Positions 36,702 through 45,298 of a DNA stretch of 64,000 nt are shown piece after piece. Location: contig NZ_BBMP01000001.1 in NCBI RefSeq assembly GCF_000755245.1, positions 62,001-126,000 on the forward strand, given 5' to 3'. This DNA is from Halococcus sediminicola. GTDB lineage: Archaea > Halobacteriota > Halobacteria > Halobacteriales > Halococcaceae. Within the stretch, counting starts at the first letter, position 1. Every line of letters starts with the position of its first letter. A model generated the notes under the pieces. The model did no database searches. It was given only the letters and a program-made list of their open reading frames with translations, and was not told where the DNA came from. Made by a program: the position numbers and the translations under genes.

Positions 36702-37173
36702 TCAGGATTCGAACGCTCAACAGACAGTTTCTGTGCCATCACTTCGCACGCTGTCCATGTCCTAAATTCGTCGTCCTCCTCGTCGATGGTGTTCGGAGTG
36801 GCCGAGCCGGCAGCCTCACCGTACGCAACTAATGATTCACTCGACGCTGAAATGGAGTTCATGTTAGGGTCGATGCCGGCACGGTTGTCTGCTCAGGGTC
36901 GTTCTGACCATTGCCATAACCGCGTATTCTATCACCGTGCCGAGGGCGACGGCGACCCCGCTGTCTGTTGCTCGGTCGTGATTTCGTCGATGAACTCTGC
37001 CGGCCGACTCGACTCTGGCCCTCATGCACCCTTCTGAGTGTGAACCCGAGCAGGTTATCGGACCCGTAGTCGCTGGGAGTGTTACTGATCGCACGCCACC
37101 GGTCGCCGATTCGGTAAAGCAATACACTGACTCGAGTGTGCGCTCAGGTTTACAAGAAAAGAGTTGCTACGCT
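36702..37173. other. Intergenic stretch between convergent genes
   Basis: No supported gene. Minus-strand frames near 36860-37125 show a coding-like run (YRIGDRWRAISNTPSDYGSD) that breaks up at once; it may be a relic, but I cannot name it. Confidence 0.35.
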
Positions 37174-38301
37174 TTAGACTAGGTCGGGTAAGCCGTTTTT
37201 CTTGAGAGCACTCGCGACCTGGTTTTTCTGTATCTCGTCAGTCCCGGCGGCGAGCCGCCGACCTCGTGCAAGACGGTAGAGATACTCCAGAGGATGACCT
37301 CGTTGATAACCATTCGCACCATGTATCTGCAAAGCCTCACTCACGACCCGTTCGGCCCGTTCGGTCGAGTAAAGCTTGGCCATCGAAGTCTCGAGCCGAT
37401 CCGGGATCCGTCCCTGGTCGTGAGCGGTGAGTGCTGCGCGGTAGGTCAGCAGCCGGGCGGCTTCGAGCTGTGTCGTCATATCCGCGAGCTTCCACTCGAT
37501 GCCCTGAAAGTCACCGATTGGCTGACCGAACTGCTCGCGTTGCTGTGCGTACTCGATAGCTTTTTCGAGACCATTACGCGCCCAAGAGTTGGCGAGCGTC
37601 GCACAGCCGAGCCGTTCCCAATTGAGTGCTTTTAGCTGCTCGACAAAAGCGTCCTTCCCGCGTGTTAGCACGTTCTCTTCCGGAACATCGACATCCTCGA
37701 ATCGAATCTGGCTCTGGGTTCCTCCGTGCATGTTGGTGTAGTGCTCTTGGACCTCAACCCCAGGCCAGTCGAATTCGACAACGACCGAGCCCAGTCCCTC
37801 TTCGAACTTCACCCAAACAACTGTAGCATCTGCGTGTGGGACATTGCTCACCCAAGTCTTCTCGCCGTTGAGGACAAGTCCGTTGTCGACTCGGGTGTTC
37901 ATCGACCCTACGTCCGAACCCGATTCAGGTTCCGAGATGGCAATCGCAATAAAATCCTCACCAGTCAGGACTGGTGGAAGATACTGGTCTTTTGCCGCCT
38001 CGGTCCCGAACATCTCGATGGCTCTCGGTGCAACCATCTGCTGGTTGTAGATAAACTCGGCAGTGTCTGGGCAGACACTCCCGACGGCCTCGATCGAGAG
38101 CATCGCCTCGAATTCGGTCATACCGCCACCGCCATACGCTTCGTCGAAATTAATCCCGAGGAATCCTCGATCGGCGAGTAATTCGACGTTTTCCCACGGT
38201 GGTTCGCCGTGCCACTCGAAGGCTTTCTCCGCGAACTGATCGCGTGCCATCTCTTCAAGGGAGGAGAGAATCATCTCCTGCTCGCCAGTGAGATCGAACA
38301 T
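37174..38301 (-). CDS. Acyl-CoA dehydrogenase 2
   Basis: A 375-aa acyl-CoA dehydrogenase: MFDLTGEQEMILSSLEEMAR, LGINFDEAYGGGGMTEFEA, IAIAISEPESGSDVGSM, LNGEKTWVSNVPHAD, QREQFGQPIGDFQGIEWKLA, LQIHGANGYQRGHPLEYLYR and GRRLAAGTDEIQKNQVAS. At the usual catalytic-Glu site the sequence is AAGTDEIQ rather than EGTxEIx, so the base is shifted or different, as in some specialised or heteromeric members. Last gene of the thiolase-HMGS/DUF35-SDR-dehydrogenase set on the minus strand. Confidence 0.9.
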   Translation of the reverse strand: MFDLTGEQEMILSSLEEMARDQFAEKAFEWHGEPPWENVELLADRGFLGINFDEAYGGGGMTEFEAMLSIEAVGSVCPDTAEFIYNQQMVAPRAIEMFGTEAAKDQYLPPVLTGEDFIAIAISEPESGSDVGSMNTRVDNGLVLNGEKTWVSNVPHADATVVWVKFEEGLGSVVVEFDWPGVEVQEHYTNMHGGTQSQIRFEDVDVPEENVLTRGKDAFVEQLKALNWERLGCATLANSWARNGLEKAIEYAQQREQFGQPIGDFQGIEWKLADMTTQLEAARLLTYRAALTAHDQGRIPDRLETSMAKLYSTERAERVVSEALQIHGANGYQRGHPLEYLYRLARGRRLAAGTDEIQKNQVASALKKNGLPDLV

Positions 38302-38380
38302 GTATACTACTCTCGACGGAGGCGGTACAAAAACCCATCGGGCAGGGAAAGGAGTCGTATGACTCCCTGAGATGCGTGAT

Positions 38381-39175
38381 TCAGTTCTCGTGGAGCGAGG
38401 TCCGTGGGATACGGGGAATCCCTTCAGCAACGATCGTTTGGCCTTGGATATAGCTCGCGGCTGGACTCGCCAAAAACTGTGCTACTGTAGCGATTTCGTC
38501 GGGAAGACCGATCTCGCGGTCGACACGTTCTCGGCTGATATCGTCCGCCTCGATGTCTTCTTGACTCGCCAGTCCCTCTGTTGCAACGAGTCCGGGCATG
38601 ACACCGTTGATGCGAATGTCGTACTTTGCCCACTCATACGCCAGTGTCCAGGTCAATTTGTCCATTCCTGCTTTCGCCGCCGCGTAGGGGATCATCTGTG
38701 GCGCCCCATCGCGGGCGGCGACACTGGAGACATTGACGATTGTCCCACCGTCGTTTTCGCGCATCCACTCACCAACGACCTGTGTGCAGTTGAACGCCCC
38801 ATTGAGATTGATGTCGACGATGGTCTGCCATCCATTTTGGCTGATCTCCTCGAAGGGAGCCATGAAACTTGCCCCAGCATTGTTGATCCACACATCGATC
38901 GGTCCGAGCGTCTCGGTGGTTTCCTCGACTAGGGCCTCGATTGCGTCCCAGTCCCTGATATCACACTCGATAGGGAGCGCGTCACCCCCAGGGCGTTCAT
39001 TGATCGCCGTTGCGACTGGTTCTACGTTCTCTCTCGACCGAGAGGTCACAACAACGTCGAGTCCCTGGTCGGCAAATCGTTCGACGATCGCTCGACCGAT
39101 ACCCGAAGACGATCCCGTCACAACGGCCGTCGATCCCTCGATCTGAAACTCCTCCACATTCATCTCTGAGTCCAT
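38381..39175 (-). CDS. Short-chain dehydrogenase/reductase 1
   Basis: A 264-aa classical SDR. The cofactor motif is TGSSSGIG (residues about 21-28), followed by NNAG, VNVSSVAARDG with the catalytic Ser, and YAAAKAGMD with the Tyr-x-x-x-Lys pair. An Arg-rich VVTSRSRENV after the second strand suggests NADP(H). It oxidises or reduces a hydroxyl/keto group on a CoA ester or alicyclic intermediate. Start at MDSEMNVEEF; an internal ATG four codons later is also possible. Encoded between the HMGS/DUF35 fusion and acyl-CoA dehydrogenase 2. Confidence 0.9.
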   Translation of the reverse strand: MDSEMNVEEFQIEGSTAVVTGSSSGIGRAIVERFADQGLDVVVTSRSRENVEPVATAINERPGGDALPIECDIRDWDAIEALVEETTETLGPIDVWINNAGASFMAPFEEISQNGWQTIVDINLNGAFNCTQVVGEWMRENDGGTIVNVSSVAARDGAPQMIPYAAAKAGMDKLTWTLAYEWAKYDIRINGVMPGLVATEGLASQEDIEADDISRERVDREIGLPDEIATVAQFLASPAASYIQGQTIVAEGIPRIPRTSLHEN

Positions 39176-39223
39176 ACTCCAGACGTGCCGAGGGAGAACC
39201 GTAAAGCTATGCAATAATTGGTC

Positions 39224-40672
39224 TCAGCTCACGCTCGCTTCGTCTGTAGGGGCGACTTTGAATCCGTATCGAGTAACGCCCTCTTGAGTGTAGATCCGGC
39301 GGATCGTTGCCTCAACCCGGTCGCCGACAGACAAGTCGTCCGGGTCAGCCTCAAGTACGAACGCAGGCGCACTCACCGAATCACCGTCCGGTCCGTCAAA
39401 CGAAACGATCCCGGTCGCGTAGGCTCCACCGTACTTCGTTTGGAGTTCAGCAAATTCAGGCGGTGCGCCGCCTTGAGCGATTACAGAGAGTGCCTCGAGC
39501 GTGCCTGATCGCGAGAGCGCGACCGAATCATACCCCACCGATGCACGACAAGACGAACAGACACCCGTTGGTGGAAAGTTCAACTCCTCGCATTCTGGAC
39601 ATCGACCTGCTTCGAGTCGGTAGCGCTGTGCGATCGACCGCTGCCATGTGGGAATGCTTACATATCCTCCACCACCTTCTGGCGCTCCAGACGTGACGTC
39701 ACCACGGAGACGGACATACTCTGCAAACGAGAGCTGGCGGCTACCCCCGATGGCCAGATCTGTCGGCGGCGATCGGTCTTGACTCCTCTCGAGCAGGAGT
39801 AGTGCCGCCGTTGCACCACTTCCGTACCCCGCGACCAGCACCCGGTCGGCACCGTCTGCGATGGCCGACGCTAGTGCAATCGGGACTCCAGCGGTGCCGG
39901 CATCACCGATTTCGTCGGCGACTGTGGCGGCAGCGACGGTTTCTTTATCCACTCCGAGCGGTCCAGTTGCCCGGTAAGGAATCGCAGCGTCAGGGGCGTG
40001 GATTGCTGCGGCCGCCACTTGGCTTGGATCGTAATCAAGTTGTGATGCTGCGCCTGTGAGTGCTCGTGAGAACGACTCCCGTTCGTAAGATGTGACGTCT
40101 AAACTATCGACTGTCTCGGAGCCTCTGTTTCGGAATCTCGTTCCAGGATATGGAATCGCGTACTCCGAGACATCGGAAATAGCAATCGGGGCTTCGGGTT
40201 CAAGGACGAACGCGGCTGCACCGGCACCGGCAGCGTGTTCGATGGCGTCGTCGGGGTCACCATGGGGACAATCACTCGCGACTACGAGCGTCCGTCCCAT
40301 CGAACGCCCCCCTTCGACAAGACACTGTGCCCCGGCGGCAGTAGAGCCAGTGACGATGGCCCTAGTAGCCGTTTCCGGGATAGCAAGCATTGCGCCGAGC
40401 TTAGCGGTGAGATCCTCCTCGGCGACGGGTGGGGTCGTGCTCGCGAATAGGAGTTTATCAATATCGCCACCCTCGATGCCGGCTGCCGTCAGCGCGCGGG
40501 TTGATGCCTCGTATGCCATCGTGATTGCATCTTCGTCGGCGGCCGGAACTGCCTTGGACGAAACGCCGCGCGCTAGGAACTGTCCCCATCCCTCGCGGAG
40601 TTCCGACGCCGGGATCCAGGTGTCAGGTATGTACGCACCAATACCGGCGATCCCGCTCTCGATTACGGTCAT
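39224..40672 (-). CDS. HMG-CoA-synthase-like domain fused to a DUF35 Zn-ribbon/OB domain
   Basis: A 482-aa two-domain protein. Residues 1 to about 310 form a thiolase-superfamily (HMGS/KAS III-like) domain: GIAGIGAYIPDTWIPASEL, LLFASTTPPVAEEDL, VVASDCPHG, AAIHAPDAAIPY (His225 of the HxP-type motif), DEIGDAGTAGVPIAL and VLVAGYGSGATAALLLLE. Where HMG-CoA synthase has its catalytic Cys the chain reads VTGSTAAGAQ (about 107-116), so the nucleophile is missing. Residues about 350-482 are a DUF35 unit with Cys358, Cys361, Cys372 and Cys375 as Zn-ribbon ligands, then an OB fold. Its start overlaps the stop of the thiolase gene (ATGA). In archaea, separate thiolase, HMGS and DUF35 proteins form a complex; here two are fused, and the synthase-like part is probably non-canonical. 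Confidence 0.85.
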   Translation of the reverse strand: MTVIESGIAGIGAYIPDTWIPASELREGWGQFLARGVSSKAVPAADEDAITMAYEASTRALTAAGIEGGDIDKLLFASTTPPVAEEDLTAKLGAMLAIPETATRAIVTGSTAAGAQCLVEGGRSMGRTLVVASDCPHGDPDDAIEHAAGAGAAAFVLEPEAPIAISDVSEYAIPYPGTRFRNRGSETVDSLDVTSYERESFSRALTGAASQLDYDPSQVAAAAIHAPDAAIPYRATGPLGVDKETVAAATVADEIGDAGTAGVPIALASAIADGADRVLVAGYGSGATAALLLLERSQDRSPPTDLAIGGSRQLSFAEYVRLRGDVTSGAPEGGGGYVSIPTWQRSIAQRYRLEAGRCPECEELNFPPTGVCSSCRASVGYDSVALSRSGTLEALSVIAQGGAPPEFAELQTKYGGAYATGIVSFDGPDGDSVSAPAFVLEADPDDLSVGDRVEATIRRIYTQEGVTRYGFKVAPTDEASVS

Positions 40673-41844
40673 GGCTTCACCTCCGGTCCCTCGAAGATAT
40701 GAACTGATGCCGCGCCGCCGCTCCCACCGACATTGTGAGCCAATCCGCGCTCGGCGTCCTCGACTTGGCGCTCGCCAGCCTCGCCACGAAGCTGTTTGAA
40801 CATCTCGACCACTTGGCCAGCTCCGGTGGCACCTATCGGATGGCCTTTTGATTTGAGACCTCCGGAGGTATTGACCGGGATTCGTCCGCCGAGCGCTGTC
40901 TCACCCTCCTCTACGAGACGACCGCCTTTCCCCTGCTCGCAGAACCGAAGGTCCTCGTAGGCGACGATTTCGGCGATCGAGAAGCAATCATGTACCTCTG
41001 CGAAGTCGACGTCATCCGGGCCAACACCAGCCATTTCGTAGGCCCGGTCAGCAGCCGTCCGAGCAGCCGGGAGATTGGTGTAGGAGTCGCGCTGAAACAA
41101 ACCGATCGAATCACTAGCTGCCCCCACACCAGCGATTCGGATCGGTCGGTCGGTATACTCCTCTGCAGCATCCTCGCTGGCGATGATCGTGACCGCAGCG
41201 CCATCGGTCGTCGGACAACAGTGGTACAGCGTGAGCGGGTGGGCAATGATCGGTGCCTCCTCCGCATCTTCTAAGGAACATTCGAATCCGAGCTGTGCAT
41301 GGGGGTTCATCGCACCGTTTCGATGGCTCTTGACCGCAACGCGGGAGAGCTGTTCGCGAGTCGTCTCGTAGTTGGCCATATGGGCACTGGCGATTTGGGC
41401 GTAGACGCCGGCGAAAGTGGTGCCGGCCATTCGCTCCCATTCCATCTCACCGCTTACACCCAGCCAGTACGGCAGCGTTTCGGAGCTGAGGTCGTTCATA
41501 ATCTCTGTCCCGCCAGCGACAACTACGTCCGCCATTCCGCTTTTGACTGCCTGGACTGCATCGCGGATGGCATACCCTGATGCTGCACAAGCATTCTCCA
41601 ATCGAGTACAGGGGACTTTCGACAGGCCAACGTGCTCGGCAATAGCTGGCGCCGAGAGGCCGATCTGTCGCCCGCCAATCGACAGCATACCGATGTACGC
41701 CTCATCTACGTCTGCCGGTTCGATTCCTCCCGGAACCGTTTCCACTGCCGCTTCGTAGGCCTCACGGAACAGCGAGCGGTAGCTCTCGTCGGGAAACGAT
41801 CCAAAGTCGGTCTGAGCGGCTCCAATCAAGTAGGCATCTCGCAT
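40669..41844 (-). CDS. Thiolase, SCP2/acetyl-CoA acetyltransferase-type, catalytically complete
   Basis: A 391-aa thiolase with the full catalytic set: Cys86 in RLENACAASG, the HDCFSIAEIVAYEDL motif (His replacing Asn, as in SCP2-type enzymes) and the GHPIGATGAG His. The usual second Cys region is NVGGSGG, also as in archaeal SCP2-type thiolases. It makes or cleaves a 3-ketoacyl-CoA. First gene of a four-gene minus-strand operon, overlapping the HMGS-like/DUF35 fusion. It differs from the two thiolase-like genes at 50.5-52.8 kb, which lack these residues. Confidence 0.92.
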   Translation of the reverse strand: MRDAYLIGAAQTDFGSFPDESYRSLFREAYEAAVETVPGGIEPADVDEAYIGMLSIGGRQIGLSAPAIAEHVGLSKVPCTRLENACAASGYAIRDAVQAVKSGMADVVVAGGTEIMNDLSSETLPYWLGVSGEMEWERMAGTTFAGVYAQIASAHMANYETTREQLSRVAVKSHRNGAMNPHAQLGFECSLEDAEEAPIIAHPLTLYHCCPTTDGAAVTIIASEDAAEEYTDRPIRIAGVGAASDSIGLFQRDSYTNLPAARTAADRAYEMAGVGPDDVDFAEVHDCFSIAEIVAYEDLRFCEQGKGGRLVEEGETALGGRIPVNTSGGLKSKGHPIGATGAGQVVEMFKQLRGEAGERQVEDAERGLAHNVGGSGGAASVHIFEGPEVKP

Positions 41845-41938
41845 GCTGGCCTTTCGAAACGGGGATACATTAACCCCTCACCTACTGTCGGAGCCAGTCG
41901 AAACCACTTCCACCGGTTGTGGTTATAACGGCGGTGGC

Positions 41939-41946
41939 TATTAATA
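41939..41946 (+). promoter_or_regulatory. TATA box of CoA ligase 2
   Basis: TATTAATA centred about 26 bases before ATG 41968; fits a leaderless start and rules against the in-frame GTG at 41953. Confidence 0.5.
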
Positions 41947-41967
41947 CTTGCCGTGTCTGCGTCCTCT

Positions 41968-43626
41968 ATGCAGACCTACGAGGATTTCGCCGAGTATGAA
42001 CTGCAGTGGGAGGACCAAGAAGACTGGCTACTCCCGAAAATACTCGAACACCAAGCGCACGAACGCCCCGACGAACCGTTCTTACAATGGGAAACCACCG
42101 ACCAAGTCGCCACCTTCGCTGAGACCGACTGTACCGTGAACTGCCTCGCTCACGGGTTACGTGAGCGCGGCGTCGAGAAAGGCGACCACGTCTTGTTGAT
42201 GCTGCCCAACTCGCCGGAGTACGTTTTCCTCTGGTTCGCACTGAGCAAGATCGGCGCGGTTGAGGTCCCCGTGAACACGAGCTACAAGCGAGACACGCTG
42301 GCCCACGTTGCCAACCTCACTGAGGCGGATTTCGGCATCTTTCATGATTCGTTCGGACAGCGCATTCTTGAGATCGAGTCGTCACTGAATCACCTCTCGG
42401 ATATCGTCCTCTTAGGCGATAAACCCCTGAGAAATACCACGGACTCCTCGATCGAATTCGGTCGTTATGAGGGCATACTCACTGATGACGATTCAAAGCC
42501 CGAGGCTGACCTCTCATTCAATGACACCGCGTCGATTATCATGACCTCGGGAACTACAGGCCCCTCAAAGGCGATTCAGAAAACCTATGCTCATCAGTAC
42601 TTCTTCGCCGAGCAGTGTGTCAACATCACCCAGCTCACCAGCGAGGACATCTACATGACGGGGAACCCACTGTTTCACTCGAACGGGCAAGTGCTTGTCA
42701 TTTTCCCAGCTTTGATCATGGGTGCAAAGGTCGCCCTTTTCGAAAAATTCTCTGCATCGGGATGGGTCGACCGCCTCCACGAGACCGGCGCGACTGTCTG
42801 TAACTTCCTCGGATCGATGATGGATTTCGTCTACCAACAACCAGAACGCGAGATCGACGACAATAACGATCTCCGATGTCTGTTTGCCGCCCCCACTGCC
42901 TACGGCATCAAAAACGAGTTCGAGGACCGCTACGGGATCGAATTCACTACAGAAGTCATCGGTACTACCGAGACTTGTATGCCGGTCCTAACCCCTTACG
43001 GGGTCGACAGACCGAACGGGGCCGCAGGAGTTCTTTTGTCGGATTATTTCGACGTTCAGTTGGTCGATCCAGAGACGGATTGGCCAGTCGAAACCGGGAC
43101 AATGGGTGAGTACACGATTCGTCCGGAGATCCCGTGGATCATGACACCTGGATACTACGGAATGCCGGAGAAAACCGTCGAAGCGCTCCGGAACGGATGG
43201 TTTCACACTGGTGATGGTCTCCGACGAGACGAAGACGGCTGGTTTTATTTCGTCGATCGAATGGGTGATACACTCCGCCGGCGTGGGGAAAACATTTCAA
43301 CGTATGAGGTGGAACAGCCGCTTCTCAGCCATCCCGCGGTTGAGGAGTGCGCCGTCGTCGGAATCAAGGCCGAAGAAGAAGGGGGTGAAGACGAGGTCAA
43401 GGCATGGCTCACCGTCAAACAGGGTCAGTCGGCAACAGAGGTAGAACTAATCGAGTGGGCCAACGAGCGAATGCCCTACTTTATGGTGCCGCGTTACCTT
43501 GAAGTCGTGGACGAACTTCCGAAGACTGAGAATGAGAAGATTCAGAAGGCGAAACTTCGCGAGTGGGGCAATTCCGAGCAAACCTGGGACCGGAAAGCAG
43601 TAGGCGTCGAAGTGAGCAGAGACTAG
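41968..43626 (+). CDS. Acyl-CoA ligase (AMP-forming) 2, CaiC-like
   Basis: A 552-aa AMP-forming ligase. The P-loop is IIMTSGTTGPSKAIQKTYAH, the aromatic-Gly-x-x-E region EVIGTTETCM, GWFHTGDGLRRDEDGW carries the ribose Asp, MGDTLRRRGENISTYEVEQ is the hinge, and LPKTENEKIQKAKL holds the C-terminal Lys. The DTLRRRGENIS wording is typical of crotonobetaine/carnitine-CoA ligase-like enzymes and differs from ligases 1 and 3. Followed by an amidohydrolase gene. It activates a polar or short-chain acid to its CoA ester. Confidence 0.9.
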   Translation: MQTYEDFAEYELQWEDQEDWLLPKILEHQAHERPDEPFLQWETTDQVATFAETDCTVNCLAHGLRERGVEKGDHVLLMLPNSPEYVFLWFALSKIGAVEVPVNTSYKRDTLAHVANLTEADFGIFHDSFGQRILEIESSLNHLSDIVLLGDKPLRNTTDSSIEFGRYEGILTDDDSKPEADLSFNDTASIIMTSGTTGPSKAIQKTYAHQYFFAEQCVNITQLTSEDIYMTGNPLFHSNGQVLVIFPALIMGAKVALFEKFSASGWVDRLHETGATVCNFLGSMMDFVYQQPEREIDDNNDLRCLFAAPTAYGIKNEFEDRYGIEFTTEVIGTTETCMPVLTPYGVDRPNGAAGVLLSDYFDVQLVDPETDWPVETGTMGEYTIRPEIPWIMTPGYYGMPEKTVEALRNGWFHTGDGLRRDEDGWFYFVDRMGDTLRRRGENISTYEVEQPLLSHPAVEECAVVGIKAEEEGGEDEVKAWLTVKQGQSATEVELIEWANERMPYFMVPRYLEVVDELPKTENEKIQKAKLREWGNSEQTWDRKAVGVEVSRD

Positions 43627-43945
43627 CCCTCGGTCGTCGACTGCAGTTCTCAATCCGAACAGCTCCCCGATAGCTCCGACGACCACGGCCTGATTTTGGC
43701 ATCCGTACATCGGTGAGCAGCCATTTTGCAGGCCGCTTCGGTATCCAACATCCATTTGACAAGCGTACTACTGACCATGTGAGCAAATGGAGAATCTCAC
43801 GGGCCATGCCCGAGGCAACTGCAGTACGGCCAACGAAAGGGCTGGATGGTCAAGTACTCACAAACTGGGTAACGCTGTTGTAGATGGCTCCCTCTTGAGA
43901 AAGAGAGGCGGGAACTTTATCTCCCCGACGGGTCTCGTTCGAGCT
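43627..43945. other. Spacer before amidohydrolase 2
   Basis: No gene. Contains the TTTATC-type TATA box at 43914-43920, about 28 bases before the amidohydrolase ATG. Confidence 0.4.
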
Positions 43946-44884
43946 ATGTCGAGGATCGTTGACGTGCATTCGCATCTATGGGCAGAGGACTGGCTCCCCA
44001 AGCGGTTTTGGGATGCGTTCGTGGACATCGCCGTCCGTCAAAACGAGAAACGAGGGAACACGGTCGATCCAGAGCGAATTCGGGAGTCGTACCTTCCGAC
44101 GTACTGGGACCCGACCGGTGAGAAACTACTCGAACTGATGGACGAAAACGTAATCGACCACCAGGTCGTCTTCGGGGTCGATTTCGGACTCGCATTAGGA
44201 GAGCCAGAGACCCCGATCCGGGAGGTCAACCGCAAAATAAGCGAGTTCGGTGCGGATAACACGGATCGAATTTCAACACTAGCAACGATCGATCCGCGCC
44301 GACCGGGTGCAGTCGACCATATAGAGACGGCAATCACAGACTGGGGAATGGACGGGATCAAACTCCACCCCACTGCGGGGTTCTATCACCATGATCAAGA
44401 GACCTACCGCCTGCTTGAACTCGCCCGCCGCCTCAACGTACCGGTGCTCACCGATTCGGGTCCGATTTTCGCACCCCTCTATAGCAAGTATTCACACCCC
44501 AACAACTTGGACGAGGTCCTCTCTGATTTCCCGGATCTCGACATTATCGCCGCTCATATGTCCTTCGAGTGGTGGCGGGACCTCCATGCGGTCGCGAACT
44601 CGAAGGTCAACACACGCCTTCATGTCGACGTTTCGGGCTGGCAGGAACGCTGCAAGGAACGACCGGAGGAGTTCGCGACCGCCGTCCGGCACCTGATGGA
44701 TGCCGTTGGGAGTGACAGGATGCTGTTCGGAACAGACGACCCGGCATTCTATCCCGTTCATCCAAAAGATGAATGGATCGGGAATATTCGTGCGCTAGCA
44801 AGCCGAGAGACCGATCCAACCTTCACGGACGAGGAGATCGAGAGCTTGCTCGGACAAAACGCAACGCGGCTGTTTGACTGCTAA
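43946..44884 (+). CDS. Amidohydrolase_2-family metal-dependent hydrolase/decarboxylase
   Basis: A 312-aa amidohydrolase_2 (ACMSD/gamma-resorcylate-decarboxylase-like) protein. The metal motif is intact here: IVDVHSHLWAEDW (HxH). Then DGIKLHPTAGFYHHDQETY (metal/substrate His), LDIIAAHMSFEWW (conserved His) and LFGTDDPAFYP (conserved Asp). The first ATG of the family match was used; upstream in-frame sequence is unlikely to be coding, and a TATA-like box lies about 28 bases before this ATG. Could hydrolyse or decarboxylate a ring-derived carboxylate activated by the neighbouring ligase. Contrast with the HxH-less relative at 26439-27299. Confidence 0.9.
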   Translation: MSRIVDVHSHLWAEDWLPKRFWDAFVDIAVRQNEKRGNTVDPERIRESYLPTYWDPTGEKLLELMDENVIDHQVVFGVDFGLALGEPETPIREVNRKISEFGADNTDRISTLATIDPRRPGAVDHIETAITDWGMDGIKLHPTAGFYHHDQETYRLLELARRLNVPVLTDSGPIFAPLYSKYSHPNNLDEVLSDFPDLDIIAAHMSFEWWRDLHAVANSKVNTRLHVDVSGWQERCKERPEEFATAVRHLMDAVGSDRMLFGTDDPAFYPVHPKDEWIGNIRALASRETDPTFTDEEIESLLGQNATRLFDC

Positions 44885-45298
44885 TTTCCTGATAGGTGCC
44901 TCGGATATCGCTCTCACCGCTCATCTCTTAGCTGGACTGAGTCTGACGAGCGAAGTGCTCTCAAGAAGGTTATACGTTTTTAGTTGGTCGATGGTGCCGC
45001 AATCACGCTGTCTCTCCCGGTGATCGCAACGTCTACCCCAGGCGAATTAAGAGGCGTTAGTTCTCCGATTCCAGAGCGCCTCCCATGATGGTCGTTTTTC
45101 TGCCTAGTGAACTATCGCACATATCGGGCTGGCACCGCTCGTTGAGGGATCAAACTCCCCGGACGCAGACAAATTCCATACTAAACCCGCTCAGATCGTT
45201 GTCGTTCTCCCGTTGTGATGTGTAGGTTGTAAGAACCGTCGCGCTCTGGTCGATATCCGGTGAGTGAGCGAGTTTTTCGAAGGCAAACCGAGTCCAAA
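44885..45298. other. Intergenic stretch between convergent genes
   Basis: No supported gene, repeat or RNA. Frames are stop-dense in both directions. Confidence 0.45.
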
